64,000 bases of DNA from JAFLTL01 sp964389525 (GTDB lineage Bacteria > Bacteroidota > Bacteroidia > Bacteroidales > Muribaculaceae): assembly GCA_964389525.1 (NCBI GenBank), contig CAYMEX010000002.1, forward strand, positions 62,001 through 126,000. The letters are read 5' to 3'. The notes beneath the pieces were generated by a model. The model had not been told where the DNA came from. It did not search any database and saw only the letters and a program-made list of their open reading frames with translations. Position 1 is the first letter of the stretch, and each line of letters opens with the position of its first letter. Below are positions 1-10,002 of this stretch, piece by piece. The position numbers and the translations under genes are program-made.

Positions 1-167
1 CCATCCGGCCTGCTTATGCCTGCAAACTTCCCCTCCCTGTCAAAAACCGACGCGTTGGACAGCGGCATACGCGTGACAGAATCCGCCACAACCGCATCAC
101 GCACTTGCCCCCTCACGACAGAGGCGACAAAAAACAGCAACAGGGCCACAAAGGCATAGCGGTACAT
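1..167 (-). CDS. Secreted protein, carboxypeptidase-regulatory-like N-terminus (partial)
   Basis: The first 55 codons of a minus-strand gene that leaves the window at base 1. The ATG is at 165-167. The product begins with a signal peptide (MYRYAFVALLLFFVASVVRG). The stretch after it (DSVTRMPLSNASVFDREGK) resembles the start of the carboxypeptidase-regulatory-like beta-sandwich domain found at the N-terminus of many Bacteroidota outer-membrane and surface proteins. It lies 139 bases downstream of sprA in the same direction and may be co-transcribed with it. The rest of the protein is not visible, so the full domain architecture is unknown. The domain call rests on a short match. Confidence 0.6.
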   Translation of the reverse strand, partial: MYRYAFVALLLFFVASVVRGQVRDAVVADSVTRMPLSNASVFDREGKFAGISRPD

Positions 168-306
168 AATGCGGAGATCAGAGATTGCGGCGGCATTGAG
201 TCACACCGTCCCGCATCCAAAAATAATTCTTTTCAATCCTTCATATACCGATTTAATACAACTTAACAATATCTTTCTCAGGCATAACCGTCAGACTGTT
301 TTTTTT

Positions 307-3300
307 TCAACGCGAGAGCGACAGACTGAACATAAGTCCGTAGGAAGTATTCACGGTCGGATAGGCATAGGCGGTGACGATGGGAGTATTAACCTGATGG
401 TCCATATACGCGCCGATAGTCAGACGCTTAGACACCACATAGTTGGCCGACAGGTTCATCACCATGGTGCGTGTGCCCGATGTAGCCTGAGTGTATTGCC
501 CTTCTATACGCCTTATGAGCGCCTGTGTGTTCTGTATCGAGAAGTCGGCGTTGACCGACAGATCATTTGATATGCCGTTCTGGCGTCCTTTGATCTTCAG
601 GAAAGTATTGAAGCCTACTATCTTGTAGCCCGCGCCAAGAGTCACACCGCGTGTTGTGGCCTCCACCACCTGAGCCGCCGGAGTGTTGAGCGTGAGAGTG
701 CGCTGGTCACGATATTCGGCACTCAGGGTTATATCGTTTTTAAGCGTCACCGACGCCCCGATCAGAGGCGCGAACTTCTCGACGATCGCCACCGACGTGA
801 TGTTCAGCGGCGACGACGGCAACGGGCGTCCCGTCAGTTCGTCTTTCCTGAAACCGATGCCGCTACCGGCTGCCCCGGCCTCTACCCAGCCGGGATATGA
901 GGAGTAGGAGCCCACCGTGTAGACGCACTGATATGCGTGATTGAACACTATCGCCTTGAAGCGGTCGCGCAGACCGAAATAGTTGACAAGACCGTCGTAG
1001 CTCACGCGCCAGTTGGGAAGCGCCGCGCCAAACGACGGGAACGGATTTAGCGATACCCTCGACACGCTGCGCCCGGTGTAGGCCGACAGAAACGCCGGAA
1101 TAAGCACGTCGCCGCTGTTCTGCTGCACATCGCCGTTCTCCGGATCAAATGGCATCCCGGCATACGCTGTCCCCTCGAGAAAGCCTGTCTTCGGATAATT
1201 CAGCCCGGCATACCGCCCCCTCACGCGATCGGCCACAGCCTCGACATTGTCGGCAAACGTCTCGAATGCCGCACTCTTGTAGCCGTCGGATGCCGATGAG
1301 CCCCTCAGTGCCGACGACAGCGCCCATGTGGTCATTGTAAACGATCCGCCTCTCATCACAGGCATGTCGTCATACATGAACTGTATCTGATTCGTGCGGT
1401 TGTCTGTGCGGTTTGAGGTCAGCATTATCCTGAAGCCTTTTATCGGCTCCAGTAGCACCTCGATGGTGGCCTCGGTGCCACGCGAGAACAATGCCGGACT
1501 CGTCTGCCCGTTGTCGGTCATCAGCCACCCGCGCTCTTTGGATCGTGCTATGAAATCCTCTCCCGCAAAACCGAACGCGAAGTCAAGACCCGGCGACAGA
1601 GGCCCGTAGCTGCCGCTCTGCCCGAAAAAGCTTCCTATCTCGTTGTTGAACAGAGGCACCGACAGGGTCTGGTTGCGCCTGTACTGCAGCGATATGTTGC
1701 GCACGCTCATAAGCCCGCGCATCATGCCGTCGGCGATCCTGCGCACTGCGGTGCGCTCCTCGCTCATCACCTCTGTCACCACAACCGTCACAGGCCGGCC
1801 GCGCCTGTCATCCGCTCCGTTAGCCGCCATCACTATCTCCAGTGTGTTCTGGTCGGTCTGGCGCGTCCGCAGCCTCACGGCAGCGCCTTGCGCGTCGGTG
1901 GCCGACACCCTCACGCGCTTGCTTCGCAGCCCGTGTTTCAGCTGCATGGCCGAGTCGGGCACAAGCGTCAGCGTGCGTTCCATCCTGCGGGCGCGGCGGC
2001 GCCCAGTGTTGCCTCTCGCCCCACCCCAGTATTTCTGGTTCAGCCCGCGCAGGTATTCCGATTTATTATAAAGTCCCTCGAGATTGACGCGGCCGTCGGC
2101 CGTCCACACTCCCCGGCTCGCTATCGAGTGCCCGGTCGACACATCGCCTATCTGAGTGCCGCGGTCCCACGTGTATGTCGAGCTGTAGCCGCCGGTGGCC
2201 GACACGAAGTCGAGTGCCGGGATGCGTGCAAGCGGCGCACGCCAGCTCGCGCTGAAATTCTGGTTGTAGCCCCACGGCGTGCCGAGCCGCAATATCGAGG
2301 ACCACACCGTGTCTTTCCACTGCTTGTAGCGGTCGGGAAACAGCTTTTTGTTGACCGCTCCCACCGGCTCCTCGATCCTTGCCGACGTGTTCGACGAGAA
2401 ATTCACCGACAGACTTTGCGTCAGGTTCCACGTAAGCGACAGTTGCCTGTCCCAAAGGAAATTTTTTGACACCGACACCGGCAGCTGAAAGAAATCGTCG
2501 TTGGCCGACCGCGTCTGCTGCTCGTAGTAGTAGCGCGACATGGCCGTCTGAAGCGTGATGTTTGTAGGCAGATAGTTCACTTCCCATTCACGCAGAAACT
2601 TCCACCCGCTCCCGCGGCGCGAAATACGTCCGAAAGGTCTCACGCTGCGACGCAGCGGCGTGTAGCTGTACTCTATCGAGCCGCGGTAGTCGTTGGTATT
2701 CTCATACTCTGTTGTCGGACTGACAAAGTTCTGCTTGTTCATCGAGAAACTCACCGTGAAGTTTCCCGGATCCCAAGGCTTCGGCGTCTCCGAGACAACA
2801 TTCGACCGCAGCCCCGATATGCTGAAGCTTGTCACCTTGCCACGTTCGACGGCATACGCCCTGATCGAGTCACGCCCCGCGCTGGTCGACACATCGTCGA
2901 GCGCGTCGCGCAGCTTCACGTCGCCGTCGAGCGGATTGTATTTAGGCGTGGTCTTTTCGTCGGACACCGAGTAATAAATCGGTGCGGTGATTTTCGCGCC
3001 CTGCGGCATAAAGCGCCCCAGATCGGCCTGCACCGTCACGCCATACTGCGTGTAGTCGTCCATGCGACGCTCGTTCAGACTCTGGTCTACGCTGCCAAAT
3101 CCGGCCGTCTCCTTGTGCCCTGTGAAATTCACTGTAGCGATATCCGACACCGCCAGATTGGCATTAACTCTCGCACCCCAGCCGCCGCTTTCGTTGAAAT
3201 CGGTAACTTTAAGTTCGTTCACCCACACCGTCCCGCTCTTGGGCATACGGGCGTTGTTTCTCACCCCTATCACCATCACCCTCACGTCGCTCAGCGACGG

Positions 3301-6300
3301 ATTGCCCCGCACGCTCATCAGCCGCGCCCCGTCGTCAGGATCAGGGCGGGTGTAGACCGTCGTGTAGCTCACATCGCTGCCGTTGTCGTTGCGTGCCCGG
3401 TTGCGCTCACGCTTCAGGTCAACGAGCGACCGCAGTTTAAGGTCAAGATAATTGGCACGCGGCCACACCTCCTCGCGGTCGCCCGGCACATTGTTGTTGT
3501 ACCGTCCCGCCGGAGTCAGTTCCAGCGGTATCTCATACTCATAGTAGTTGTTTTTTATGTCGCTGCCGAGCCTCACAACCACCGACATATCTACCCGTTC
3601 CAGATTAGTCACGTCGTCGATCAGTGCCTCGGCATGCACCCACATCTGCAGCCTGTTGTAGTTGCGCAGATCGAGCTGCGTGCTGCGGTAGACAGCGCGT
3701 GTCTCACCCGGCTCGAGCCCCGTCACCTTCATCGACATCGACTGTTCGTTGAGCTGCGTGATCTGCGCCTGACCAGGGTCGACGATGCGCGACACCTCGG
3801 GCGGGAGCACATAGTTCACAGGCTCGCGCCCCGAGTTCTCCTCGATATTAACCACCGACACGTCAAGACCGCCCTGCGCGGGAGCATCGCCGTTGCTTCT
3901 GAGGCTGTAGTCGTAGTCGCGCCACTCACCGCGCACAAGCTCGAGCGTGGCGAAGCGCAGATGCGTCGGGTTACGGAATCCCGTCATAAACATCCTCATA
4001 AACCTTATCGTGGTGAAATCCGATATTCCCCCCACAGCCTTCTCGTAGTCGCCGAGAGGTATCTTGAACTGATACCACACAGCCTCGGCCGTCGACCCGT
4101 CGCGCAGAAGCACGAGCGACGTCTGCCGGTCGGTTATATAGTTCTTGCCTACGACAAAATCCTCAGACCTTATCGACACGCGGTACTGGAAGTAACGCTC
4201 ATGCTCGTTCAGCGTGTTGTCCTGGTTTATATCCTCCACATCGGGCGTGTTGCGCGACGACTGATACATCGGATCGCCTGCCGTGCGAGCGTCGAGCGAG
4301 TTCCCCTCCACGCCGTTGTAGCGTTTGTAGCGTTCGAGTATCGACAGACGCCGCTCGTCGTAGTCACGTCCGAGAAAAAAATGATAGTTGTCGCCCGCCG
4401 GATCGTTGAGGGGCGACGCCTTGTCTTCCTCAAGTCTCGCGATGGTGGAGGACGGGAGTTTCCTCCTGAGTTCGTCGACATATTCACCATAGGTCGGGAA
4501 AGTGAACTCCTCGTCATTTTTCAACCCGTCGAGCCCAACATCCTGCACCTCGCGTGCCGTCGTCGCGTTGTCAAACGAGTAGGTCAGCGACGGCTGTGTC
4601 GACACGCGTCCCCACACCGTCTCGGTCATGTACGTGTCCGCCCCGTCCATCGCTATGCCGTTCTCATAGCTTTTCATGCCGTCCTTGAGTATGTCCTCGC
4701 TGATCTCGCCGAAATTTATGTAGAGGTCGCCTCCCTCGGTGTTCGGGTTTTCAGGGTCAAGAAAAGGCGACATCACCCAGAATTGCAGATACCCTATGTT
4801 GGCCTGCTCGAAGTTGGTGTTTTCCATCCTGCGCATTATGCCGCCCCAGCGACGTTCGGGATACAGCAGGTTGAAGTCCTGATCTATATCCGTCGCGTCG
4901 ACATTATACGGACCGCGCTCCGTCGGGTAATACGACACGTTCATCGTCTGTATCACCGACGACTCTCCGTAGCTCAGCTCGCGCCCCGGAAAAATCTCGC
5001 GCGACGTCACCTCGCGCACATAGGGGTGCGACAGCTGCGCCAGATCGCTCTTTATATACGACGGACACAGCGTGGAGTTGCGCGACGTGAATATGCGGTC
5101 GATATGGTTCCAGCATATCAGGGCGCGGTTTTTGCCGTAGGCGGTGTTGTTGCTCAGCACCCCCTCTTTCAGCAGTGCTCCCCCGCCCTGCTCCGACGGT
5201 GTCGACGCCAGCGACCACGCATAGGGCGACCGCAGATCCACGCCGGTCTGGCTCTCCTCGAAGTCATCTATATACGCGCTCCCCTGCGTCGAGCCGGTTT
5301 TCTGCGAGTGTGGCAGCAGCCGCGCCACTTCGGCGTTCAGGCTCAGCTGCGACGGAGCCGTAGCATTCACCGTCGGTATCTTGTTAAGCCAGTTCGTAAG
5401 CCACATGAACTGAGTTTTCCAGTTCAGGTTAAACCCGAGCATCGTGTTGTTGACGATTTCGTCGCCTATCGCCACCTTCTCTGTGAGAGCCTTCTCCGAG
5501 AAGTGGAGCACGGTGCCTCCGAGCGTCAGGTTGCGCGACAACTCATACTGCATGTCAAGCCCGAGCAGAGTCTTGCGCTGCGTGGAGAACATGGCCTGGT
5601 TTTCAAGCGACACGTCGATCTTCTGGCCCGAGTCGATGATGCCCTGGTTGGTTATCGTCACCACACCCATCATGTAGTCGACCGTGTAGTCAACATTCTC
5701 CTCAAGGCGTGTGCCGCCGGCGGTCACGACCACCGATCCGCGAGGCACGTTCACCGCGTCGAGCCTTATCTCCGCCCCGCTGCTCGCCTGATACTCGCCG
5801 GTCAGATAAAACCTGTTTCGCTCGACATTCTGTGCAGCCGTCACCTGTGTCGAGTCATAGAGGGCGTTGTAGAGATACGGCGCCGCGAGAGCCTCGTCGC
5901 CTATCGCCTGGGCGAGATGAGAGCCAAACGGCTCCGCAACCGGGAAAATCACGCGCCCTGTCGACGGCTGCACCGTGTAGCCTTCGATGTAGTCGAACAT
6001 GCCGTCGGCATTGCCCGTCCCGTTGCTGTCGATGCGGTCGAGCCCCGTCACCTGCAGCAGCGTCCTGTCGGCTATCGGCCCCACAGGCAGATAATTGATC
6101 AGGATGCCTGTAGTGTCGCTCAGATACTTCACCTGAAGCCTGAAATTGCTTCGTTCGAGCTGATAGGCGCCAAGCGAATACACATTTTTCATCATCAGAC
6201 GCCACACGGGCAGCTGCGTCGATATTGTCGTGGCTCTGAGCATCTTCACATAGACGGCCTGCTGGCTGTCGGCCACATCGCCCGAAAACTCGCCAACCTG

Positions 6301-7770
6301 ATACACCCGCCCCTGCCATGTGTACTCATATGCCACGCCAAGCACCTCGTCGCTCCGCAGAGCCGACGTCAGCGATATGTAGCCAAGCGCGGCGTTGACC
6401 GTGTAGTCCTGCCCCTGCGTGAGCAGACGCGCACTCTCCACCTTCTCGTAATCGCTGCCACCCTCTATGCCGTATGCCGCAAGCGGTGCAAGCGTCTGCG
6501 TCGTCCGGCTTATGTACCTTGCTCCGGCATAGCCATCCTGCATCACCGTCAGCAGATCGTTCGCGCCGTTTCGCGGCACGGGCTCACCGCCGGTGCTTTT
6601 CCAGTAGTCGCTGGCGAGCACGCTGCCCTCGCCGAGATCTTGAAATGCCACCACATTGCGCGACTGGCTGTAGTTGCCGCTTTTGTTGGTCACCCACACC
6701 TCGATGCGCGTTATATGTATGCCGCTCCCCACCACCGGCAGGCTGGCCGCAAACCTGTCGTAATTATCTCTGAAATAGTGTGCCAGGAAGAAGTGACGGT
6801 TCTGATCGTAGCTGTCGGCGCGTATCGAGAACTCCGTCGTCTGTGCTCCGCGCTTTGAAGTCACACTCTTTGTCGACGAGTTTTGCTGCGACACCAGAGC
6901 CGTAGCCGTCAGCCGGCCGAACTGCAGCCTGCTCTTTATGCCGAAAAGCGCCGCACTGCCCCTTATCAGCGACGAGCCTGTCGTCATCGACACATTGCCC
7001 GCCTCGATGCTTTTCACGATATCATCCTCGTCGCCCTCATAATTGAGCTTCAGGTTTTTGGCATCGAAGTCAAAAGTTGCGTTCGTGTTGTAATTCATGT
7101 CAAACGACAGCCTTTCGCCAAGATGCGCCAACACATTGGCCTGAATGCGCTGGTCGAAATCAAAATAGGTCTTGCGGCGCGACTGCAGCGACAGCGACGG
7201 GTTGTCGGTCTTCGTGGTCTTTATCCCGGTTCTTATCTGCACCGTTCCCCTTGTCGTCAGCCTGAGCCCGCCCGGCCCGAACAGTCTGTCGAGGGCACTC
7301 CGCCGATAGTCCATGCCCCACGGATTGAGCGGATCCGTCGCATCGCCCCCCTCGGCGAGCAGGCGGTTGCGCTTGCGCCAGTAGGCATCCATGCTCCGGC
7401 GCGTCTGCCACCGGTCATACTCCTTTTTGCTCAATATCATCGGGGCGGTTATGTCACGCCCGCCCAATCGCGTATGTATCGTGTACACCTGCCTATGCGC
7501 GTCATACTCAACCATCTGCTCGATATTGTCAGGAGTGCGCAGGTCTATCGCCGGCGCGTTTCTCATCAGCTCGCCATAGCCGTCGGGAGCCGTGCGACGC
7601 ACATCGGCTCTGATTTCAGGCACACTGTCTGCAGCTCCTGCCGATACCGCCTGTGCATGCACACGCATGCCGGCCACAGCCGCGATGCACATAAGCATCA
7701 CGGCCACAACACACCTCAAAATCCTGTCATATGTCTTTTGCAAGAAATTACGGTTCTCGTTGGCGGTCAC
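307..7770 (-). CDS. sprA: Cell-surface protein SprA (Sov), T9SS outer-membrane translocon
   Basis: A 2487-residue protein of the length expected for SprA, the giant beta-barrel that forms the outer-membrane conduit of the type IX secretion system. Recognisable family segments include the early YRRSALDRLFGPGGL region, the following DFDQRIQANVLAHLGERL stretch, and many aromatic-rich strands up to the C-terminal SLSLSR. A hydrophobic segment near residues 20-40 ending in VHAQA acts as signal peptide. The start codon at 7768-7770 is GTG; no in-frame ATG precedes it, and a downstream ATG inside the signal segment is a less likely alternative. SprA homologues occur in Bacteroidota with and without a complete T9SS, and no other T9SS gene is in this window, so active type IX secretion is not shown. 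Confidence 0.95.
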   Translation of the reverse strand: MTANENRNFLQKTYDRILRCVVAVMLMCIAAVAGMRVHAQAVSAGAADSVPEIRADVRRTAPDGYGELMRNAPAIDLRTPDNIEQMVEYDAHRQVYTIHTRLGGRDITAPMILSKKEYDRWQTRRSMDAYWRKRNRLLAEGGDATDPLNPWGMDYRRSALDRLFGPGGLRLTTRGTVQIRTGIKTTKTDNPSLSLQSRRKTYFDFDQRIQANVLAHLGERLSFDMNYNTNATFDFDAKNLKLNYEGDEDDIVKSIEAGNVSMTTGSSLIRGSAALFGIKSRLQFGRLTATALVSQQNSSTKSVTSKRGAQTTEFSIRADSYDQNRHFFLAHYFRDNYDRFAASLPVVGSGIHITRIEVWVTNKSGNYSQSRNVVAFQDLGEGSVLASDYWKSTGGEPVPRNGANDLLTVMQDGYAGARYISRTTQTLAPLAAYGIEGGSDYEKVESARLLTQGQDYTVNAALGYISLTSALRSDEVLGVAYEYTWQGRVYQVGEFSGDVADSQQAVYVKMLRATTISTQLPVWRLMMKNVYSLGAYQLERSNFRLQVKYLSDTTGILINYLPVGPIADRTLLQVTGLDRIDSNGTGNADGMFDYIEGYTVQPSTGRVIFPVAEPFGSHLAQAIGDEALAAPYLYNALYDSTQVTAAQNVERNRFYLTGEYQASSGAEIRLDAVNVPRGSVVVTAGGTRLEENVDYTVDYMMGVVTITNQGIIDSGQKIDVSLENQAMFSTQRKTLLGLDMQYELSRNLTLGGTVLHFSEKALTEKVAIGDEIVNNTMLGFNLNWKTQFMWLTNWLNKIPTVNATAPSQLSLNAEVARLLPHSQKTGSTQGSAYIDDFEESQTGVDLRSPYAWSLASTPSEQGGGALLKEGVLSNNTAYGKNRALICWNHIDRIFTSRNSTLCPSYIKSDLAQLSHPYVREVTSREIFPGRELSYGESSVIQTMNVSYYPTERGPYNVDATDIDQDFNLLYPERRWGGIMRRMENTNFEQANIGYLQFWVMSPFLDPENPNTEGGDLYINFGEISEDILKDGMKSYENGIAMDGADTYMTETVWGRVSTQPSLTYSFDNATTAREVQDVGLDGLKNDEEFTFPTYGEYVDELRRKLPSSTIARLEEDKASPLNDPAGDNYHFFLGRDYDERRLSILERYKRYNGVEGNSLDARTAGDPMYQSSRNTPDVEDINQDNTLNEHERYFQYRVSIRSEDFVVGKNYITDRQTSLVLLRDGSTAEAVWYQFKIPLGDYEKAVGGISDFTTIRFMRMFMTGFRNPTHLRFATLELVRGEWRDYDYSLRSNGDAPAQGGLDVSVVNIEENSGREPVNYVLPPEVSRIVDPGQAQITQLNEQSMSMKVTGLEPGETRAVYRSTQLDLRNYNRLQMWVHAEALIDDVTNLERVDMSVVVRLGSDIKNNYYEYEIPLELTPAGRYNNNVPGDREEVWPRANYLDLKLRSLVDLKRERNRARNDNGSDVSYTTVYTRPDPDDGARLMSVRGNPSLSDVRVMVIGVRNNARMPKSGTVWVNELKVTDFNESGGWGARVNANLAVSDIATVNFTGHKETAGFGSVDQSLNERRMDDYTQYGVTVQADLGRFMPQGAKITAPIYYSVSDEKTTPKYNPLDGDVKLRDALDDVSTSAGRDSIRAYAVERGKVTSFSISGLRSNVVSETPKPWDPGNFTVSFSMNKQNFVSPTTEYENTNDYRGSIEYSYTPLRRSVRPFGRISRRGSGWKFLREWEVNYLPTNITLQTAMSRYYYEQQTRSANDDFFQLPVSVSKNFLWDRQLSLTWNLTQSLSVNFSSNTSARIEEPVGAVNKKLFPDRYKQWKDTVWSSILRLGTPWGYNQNFSASWRAPLARIPALDFVSATGGYSSTYTWDRGTQIGDVSTGHSIASRGVWTADGRVNLEGLYNKSEYLRGLNQKYWGGARGNTGRRRARRMERTLTLVPDSAMQLKHGLRSKRVRVSATDAQGAAVRLRTRQTDQNTLEIVMAANGADDRRGRPVTVVVTEVMSEERTAVRRIADGMMRGLMSVRNISLQYRRNQTLSVPLFNNEIGSFFGQSGSYGPLSPGLDFAFGFAGEDFIARSKERGWLMTDNGQTSPALFSRGTEATIEVLLEPIKGFRIMLTSNRTDNRTNQIQFMYDDMPVMRGGSFTMTTWALSSALRGSSASDGYKSAAFETFADNVEAVADRVRGRYAGLNYPKTGFLEGTAYAGMPFDPENGDVQQNSGDVLIPAFLSAYTGRSVSRVSLNPFPSFGAALPNWRVSYDGLVNYFGLRDRFKAIVFNHAYQCVYTVGSYSSYPGWVEAGAAGSGIGFRKDELTGRPLPSSPLNITSVAIVEKFAPLIGASVTLKNDITLSAEYRDQRTLTLNTPAAQVVEATTRGVTLGAGYKIVGFNTFLKIKGRQNGISNDLSVNADFSIQNTQALIRRIEGQYTQATSGTRTMVMNLSANYVVSKRLTIGAYMDHQVNTPIVTAYAYPTVNTSYGLMFSLSLSR

Positions 7771-7852
7771 CCATATAAAACAACGCGCTCCACACCGCTT
7801 TTATTGCCTGATATACCCTCCTCATTCTTTCGCACTTTCACAAATTTTACTA

Positions 7853-7883
7853 TTGCAACTTCGACACACATTTTTTAACTTTG
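7853..7883 (+). promoter_or_regulatory. Bacteroides-type promoter of the ORF-less RNA unit
   Basis: TTG at 7853-7855, a 20-base gap, then TAACTTTG at 7876-7883, which matches the -33 TTG / -7 TAnnTTTG consensus. The expected start is near 7888. The bases from the -7 box onward include the palindrome TTTGCAGCGCAAA (7880-7892), repeated exactly at the rpmH promoter (62988-63000), where the -33/-7 gap is also 20. Confidence 0.7.
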
Positions 7884-7887
7884 CAGC

Positions 7888-8184
7888 GCAAATCAGTGAT
7901 CCCCGTCACGGCGGGCATACTGAAAGCCGGACCAATCCCCTCGGCAAATTCGGTCAGAGGACCGGTTAGGGATTGAGACCGCGGTTCGGCTTGTAAAACA
8001 TAACCGACATACATAGCTCCCGGTCGCGCTATATGATGCAACATCAATCTGTCATGGCCACATGCACATCGGCCTGATGGCAGATTTATACCGCTCATAT
8101 ATCACACCGGAGCAAAACAACAACACAAGATACTCAGCGACAGGCTGCGTCAGGCTCCATAATCCCGACGCAGCCTGTTTTTTT
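7888..8184 (+). ncRNA. Candidate structured non-coding RNA of about 300 nt
   Basis: A unit with a good promoter and a strong intrinsic terminator (8141-8184) but no credible ORF. It contains several stems: AATCCC (7934-7939) with GGGATT (7969-7974), ATAGC...GCTAT near 8014-8031, and a 14-bp arm AATCTGTCATGGCC pairing with GGCCTGATGGCAGATT across an 11-base loop (about 8046-8086, two-base bulge). I did not find the hallmark sequences of RNase P RNA, tmRNA or SRP RNA, so I give no family. It could be a regulatory RNA such as a 6S-like molecule, or a long attenuated leader for the gene at 8241. The terminator lies before that gene, which favours a free RNA. Confidence 0.5.
8141..8184 (+). terminator. 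Intrinsic terminator of the RNA unit
   Basis: Stem CAGGCTGCGTC (8141-8151) pairs perfectly over 11 bp with GACGCAGCCTG (8167-8177) and is followed at once by seven T residues (8178-8184). Confidence 0.88.
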
Positions 8185-8240
8185 ACACCTGCGATCTCAG
8201 ATATGCAACATTAATGTTTCAACCAACTCATACTTACATT

Positions 8241-8921
8241 ATGAACAAAATCATCTTATCACTCATCTGCGCGGTGGCAATAGGTTCGGTAGCATCATCG
8301 ATATATGCCGACAACATCTCCGACAGGCAGAAAGAACGCAAAGAACTTGCCAAAGCATCTAAAAAACAGCTCAACGAGAAGGCGACAAAACAGGCACGCA
8401 AAGAAGCGAAAAACCTGAAGAAACAGGGATGGACAGTAGCACCGGGAGCACTTCCCGTCGAGAAACAGCTCGACAGATCATATCTGATGCAGTATGAGTT
8501 CGACAACGACGGATACCAGACCTACATCATGGCCGAAGGCATGAGCGTAGGAGGAAGCTACGATGCGGCAAAGATGCAGGCCCTCGAGCTCGCGAAACAG
8601 AATCTGGCCGGACAGATACAGACCGAGATCACAGCACTTGTCGAAAATTCAGTATCAAACGAGCAGCTGACCGAGGGAGAAGTCGCCACAGTCACACGCT
8701 CGGTGCTCGCATCAAAAAACATGATCTCGCAAAGCCTCGGACGCGTTATCCCCGTAGTGGAGCTATACCGCCCAACCGAAAAAAACAACAAGGAAGTGCT
8801 GGTGAGGCTCGCATACAACACTGAGAATGCAAAAAGAGCTGCGATCAAGGCCATTGAGCAGGATCTTGGCGAACGCGCCGACTCACTCCATGTCAGACTA
8901 AACAAGATACTCGGACTCTAA
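8241..8921 (+). CDS. Exported LPP20-like protein
   Basis: A 226-residue protein. The ATG at 8241 is chosen because it directly opens a signal peptide (MNKIILSLICAVAIGSVASS, cleaved near YA-DN). A very Lys/Glu-rich, probably helical segment follows (about residues 25-65), then a region of LPP20/SIMPL-like character with the typical Ala-rich helix YDAAKMQALELAKQNLAGQI and a C-terminal strand-rich part (RVIPVVELYR). No enzymatic motif is visible. It heads a plus-strand set with the genes at 9064, 10003 and 10642, all encoding exported proteins; the next gene also carries an LPP20-like helix. The function is unknown; an envelope structural or accessory role is the reasonable guess. Confidence 0.75.
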   Translation: MNKIILSLICAVAIGSVASSIYADNISDRQKERKELAKASKKQLNEKATKQARKEAKNLKKQGWTVAPGALPVEKQLDRSYLMQYEFDNDGYQTYIMAEGMSVGGSYDAAKMQALELAKQNLAGQIQTEITALVENSVSNEQLTEGEVATVTRSVLASKNMISQSLGRVIPVVELYRPTEKNNKEVLVRLAYNTENAKRAAIKAIEQDLGERADSLHVRLNKILGL

Positions 8922-9063
8922 GAAACTATTTAAATTTATATGATATAGATTTTGAGAGAGAATGCCGGATGTACTTTTGATCACGATGAAGGAGCGTAGC
9001 CGCTGCTATGTGACTGAAGAGAGAGCAAAAAGACACTGACAGACTCCTCAAAAGCAAAGTAAT

Positions 9064-9987
9064 ATGAATTATAAACAGTTTCTAAAGATGCGACCGTCAT
9101 ACAAGGTCGCAAGGAGACTGGCATGTTGTCTCATGGCAATGATAATGTCGGCGGGCGATGCAATATCGGCCGACGACATACACAAGGTTTCGTCTTCCTA
9201 CACCTACATCGCACCCGAAAACATCACACTCGAGCAGGCGAAACAGACAGCCCTCGACAGAGCACGCATCCAGGCGATGGAGCGGGAATTCGGGACAATC
9301 GTTACAAGTCACAACGCAACTGCCATATCTAACGTCAACGGATCGACCGACACACGCTTCATTTCCGTCGGAGGATCTGAAGTGAGAGGAGAATGGATCG
9401 AGACTATAGGCAAACCGCAATACGACATAGACTATAGCAGCGGACAGCTGGTGGTCACCGTTACAGTAGCCGGATACATCAGGCCGGTCGACACATCGCG
9501 GGTCGAGCCCGAGACATTCATCCTCAGGAACGGCACCGAACTGAAATTCGCTTCGTCCGACTTTCGCGACGGTGACTATCTGTACCTGAATCTGAAGACA
9601 CCGATCGACGGCTGGCTGACCGTGTGGCTTGTCGACGAGACCGAAGCGGAAGCCTACTGTCTGCTGCCCTACGTGGCAAGCGGAGACGGAGCATATGCCG
9701 TCAGCCACGACAGAAACTACACATTTTTCTCACGCCGGCATGCCGCGCCGGGAGAGACTTCGCAGGTCGACGAGTTTGAATTGACTGCAAAAGGTGTCGA
9801 ATTAAACGACCTGCACATCATCTTCTCTCCTGCACGCTACTCCAGGCCTGCCGCATCGACAGGCACCGATACCACGCTACCGCGAAGCCTATCGGCCGAA
9901 GCGTTCCACAAGTGGCTGGCATCTTTACGTCGGGCCGACAGCAGGGTAGTAGACATTGTCCGCACAATCACGATTACAAACAATTAA
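9064..9987 (+). CDS. Exported protein with LPP20-like and DUF4384-like regions
   Basis: A 307-residue exported protein. The signal peptide is unusually long: a basic N-region of about 18 residues precedes the hydrophobic CCLMAMIMSAGDAISA. Residues about 45-140 contain the helix ITLEQAKQTALDRARIQAME, typical of LPP20/FlgT-like folds, followed by strands ending VTVTVAGYIRPV. Residues about 150-275 (YLYLNLKTPIDGWLTVWLVD ... CLLPY) resemble DUF4384, a domain often found in or beside bacterial caspase-family proteins. Here it is encoded two genes upstream of the caspase-like protein. A 142-base gap with no clear promoter separates it from the gene at 8241; the next gene starts 15 bases after its stop. 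Its role is unknown. Confidence 0.75.
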   Translation: MNYKQFLKMRPSYKVARRLACCLMAMIMSAGDAISADDIHKVSSSYTYIAPENITLEQAKQTALDRARIQAMEREFGTIVTSHNATAISNVNGSTDTRFISVGGSEVRGEWIETIGKPQYDIDYSSGQLVVTVTVAGYIRPVDTSRVEPETFILRNGTELKFASSDFRDGDYLYLNLKTPIDGWLTVWLVDETEAEAYCLLPYVASGDGAYAVSHDRNYTFFSRRHAAPGETSQVDEFELTAKGVELNDLHIIFSPARYSRPAASTGTDTTLPRSLSAEAFHKWLASLRRADSRVVDIVRTITITNN

Positions 9988-10002
9988 ACCTCATATTAAC
10001 TT

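Noticed and set aside
3115..6858. A 1247-codon open frame antisense to sprA
   Set aside because: It lies wholly opposite sprA, its translation is rich in His/Arg/Val with no domain or signal peptide, and its openness follows from GC-rich codon usage in sprA, which avoids TTA, CTA and TCA.
1..7770. A complete type IX secretion system locus
   Set aside because: Only sprA is visible; no porKLMN, sov-associated or CTD-bearing cargo gene is in the window, and SprA homologues occur without a full system.
7885..8184. RNase P RNA, tmRNA or SRP RNA identity for the orphan transcript
   Set aside because: The hallmark sequences (GAGGAAAGTCC and ACAGAA for RNase P, a tag reading frame for tmRNA, the conserved SRP tip) were not found.
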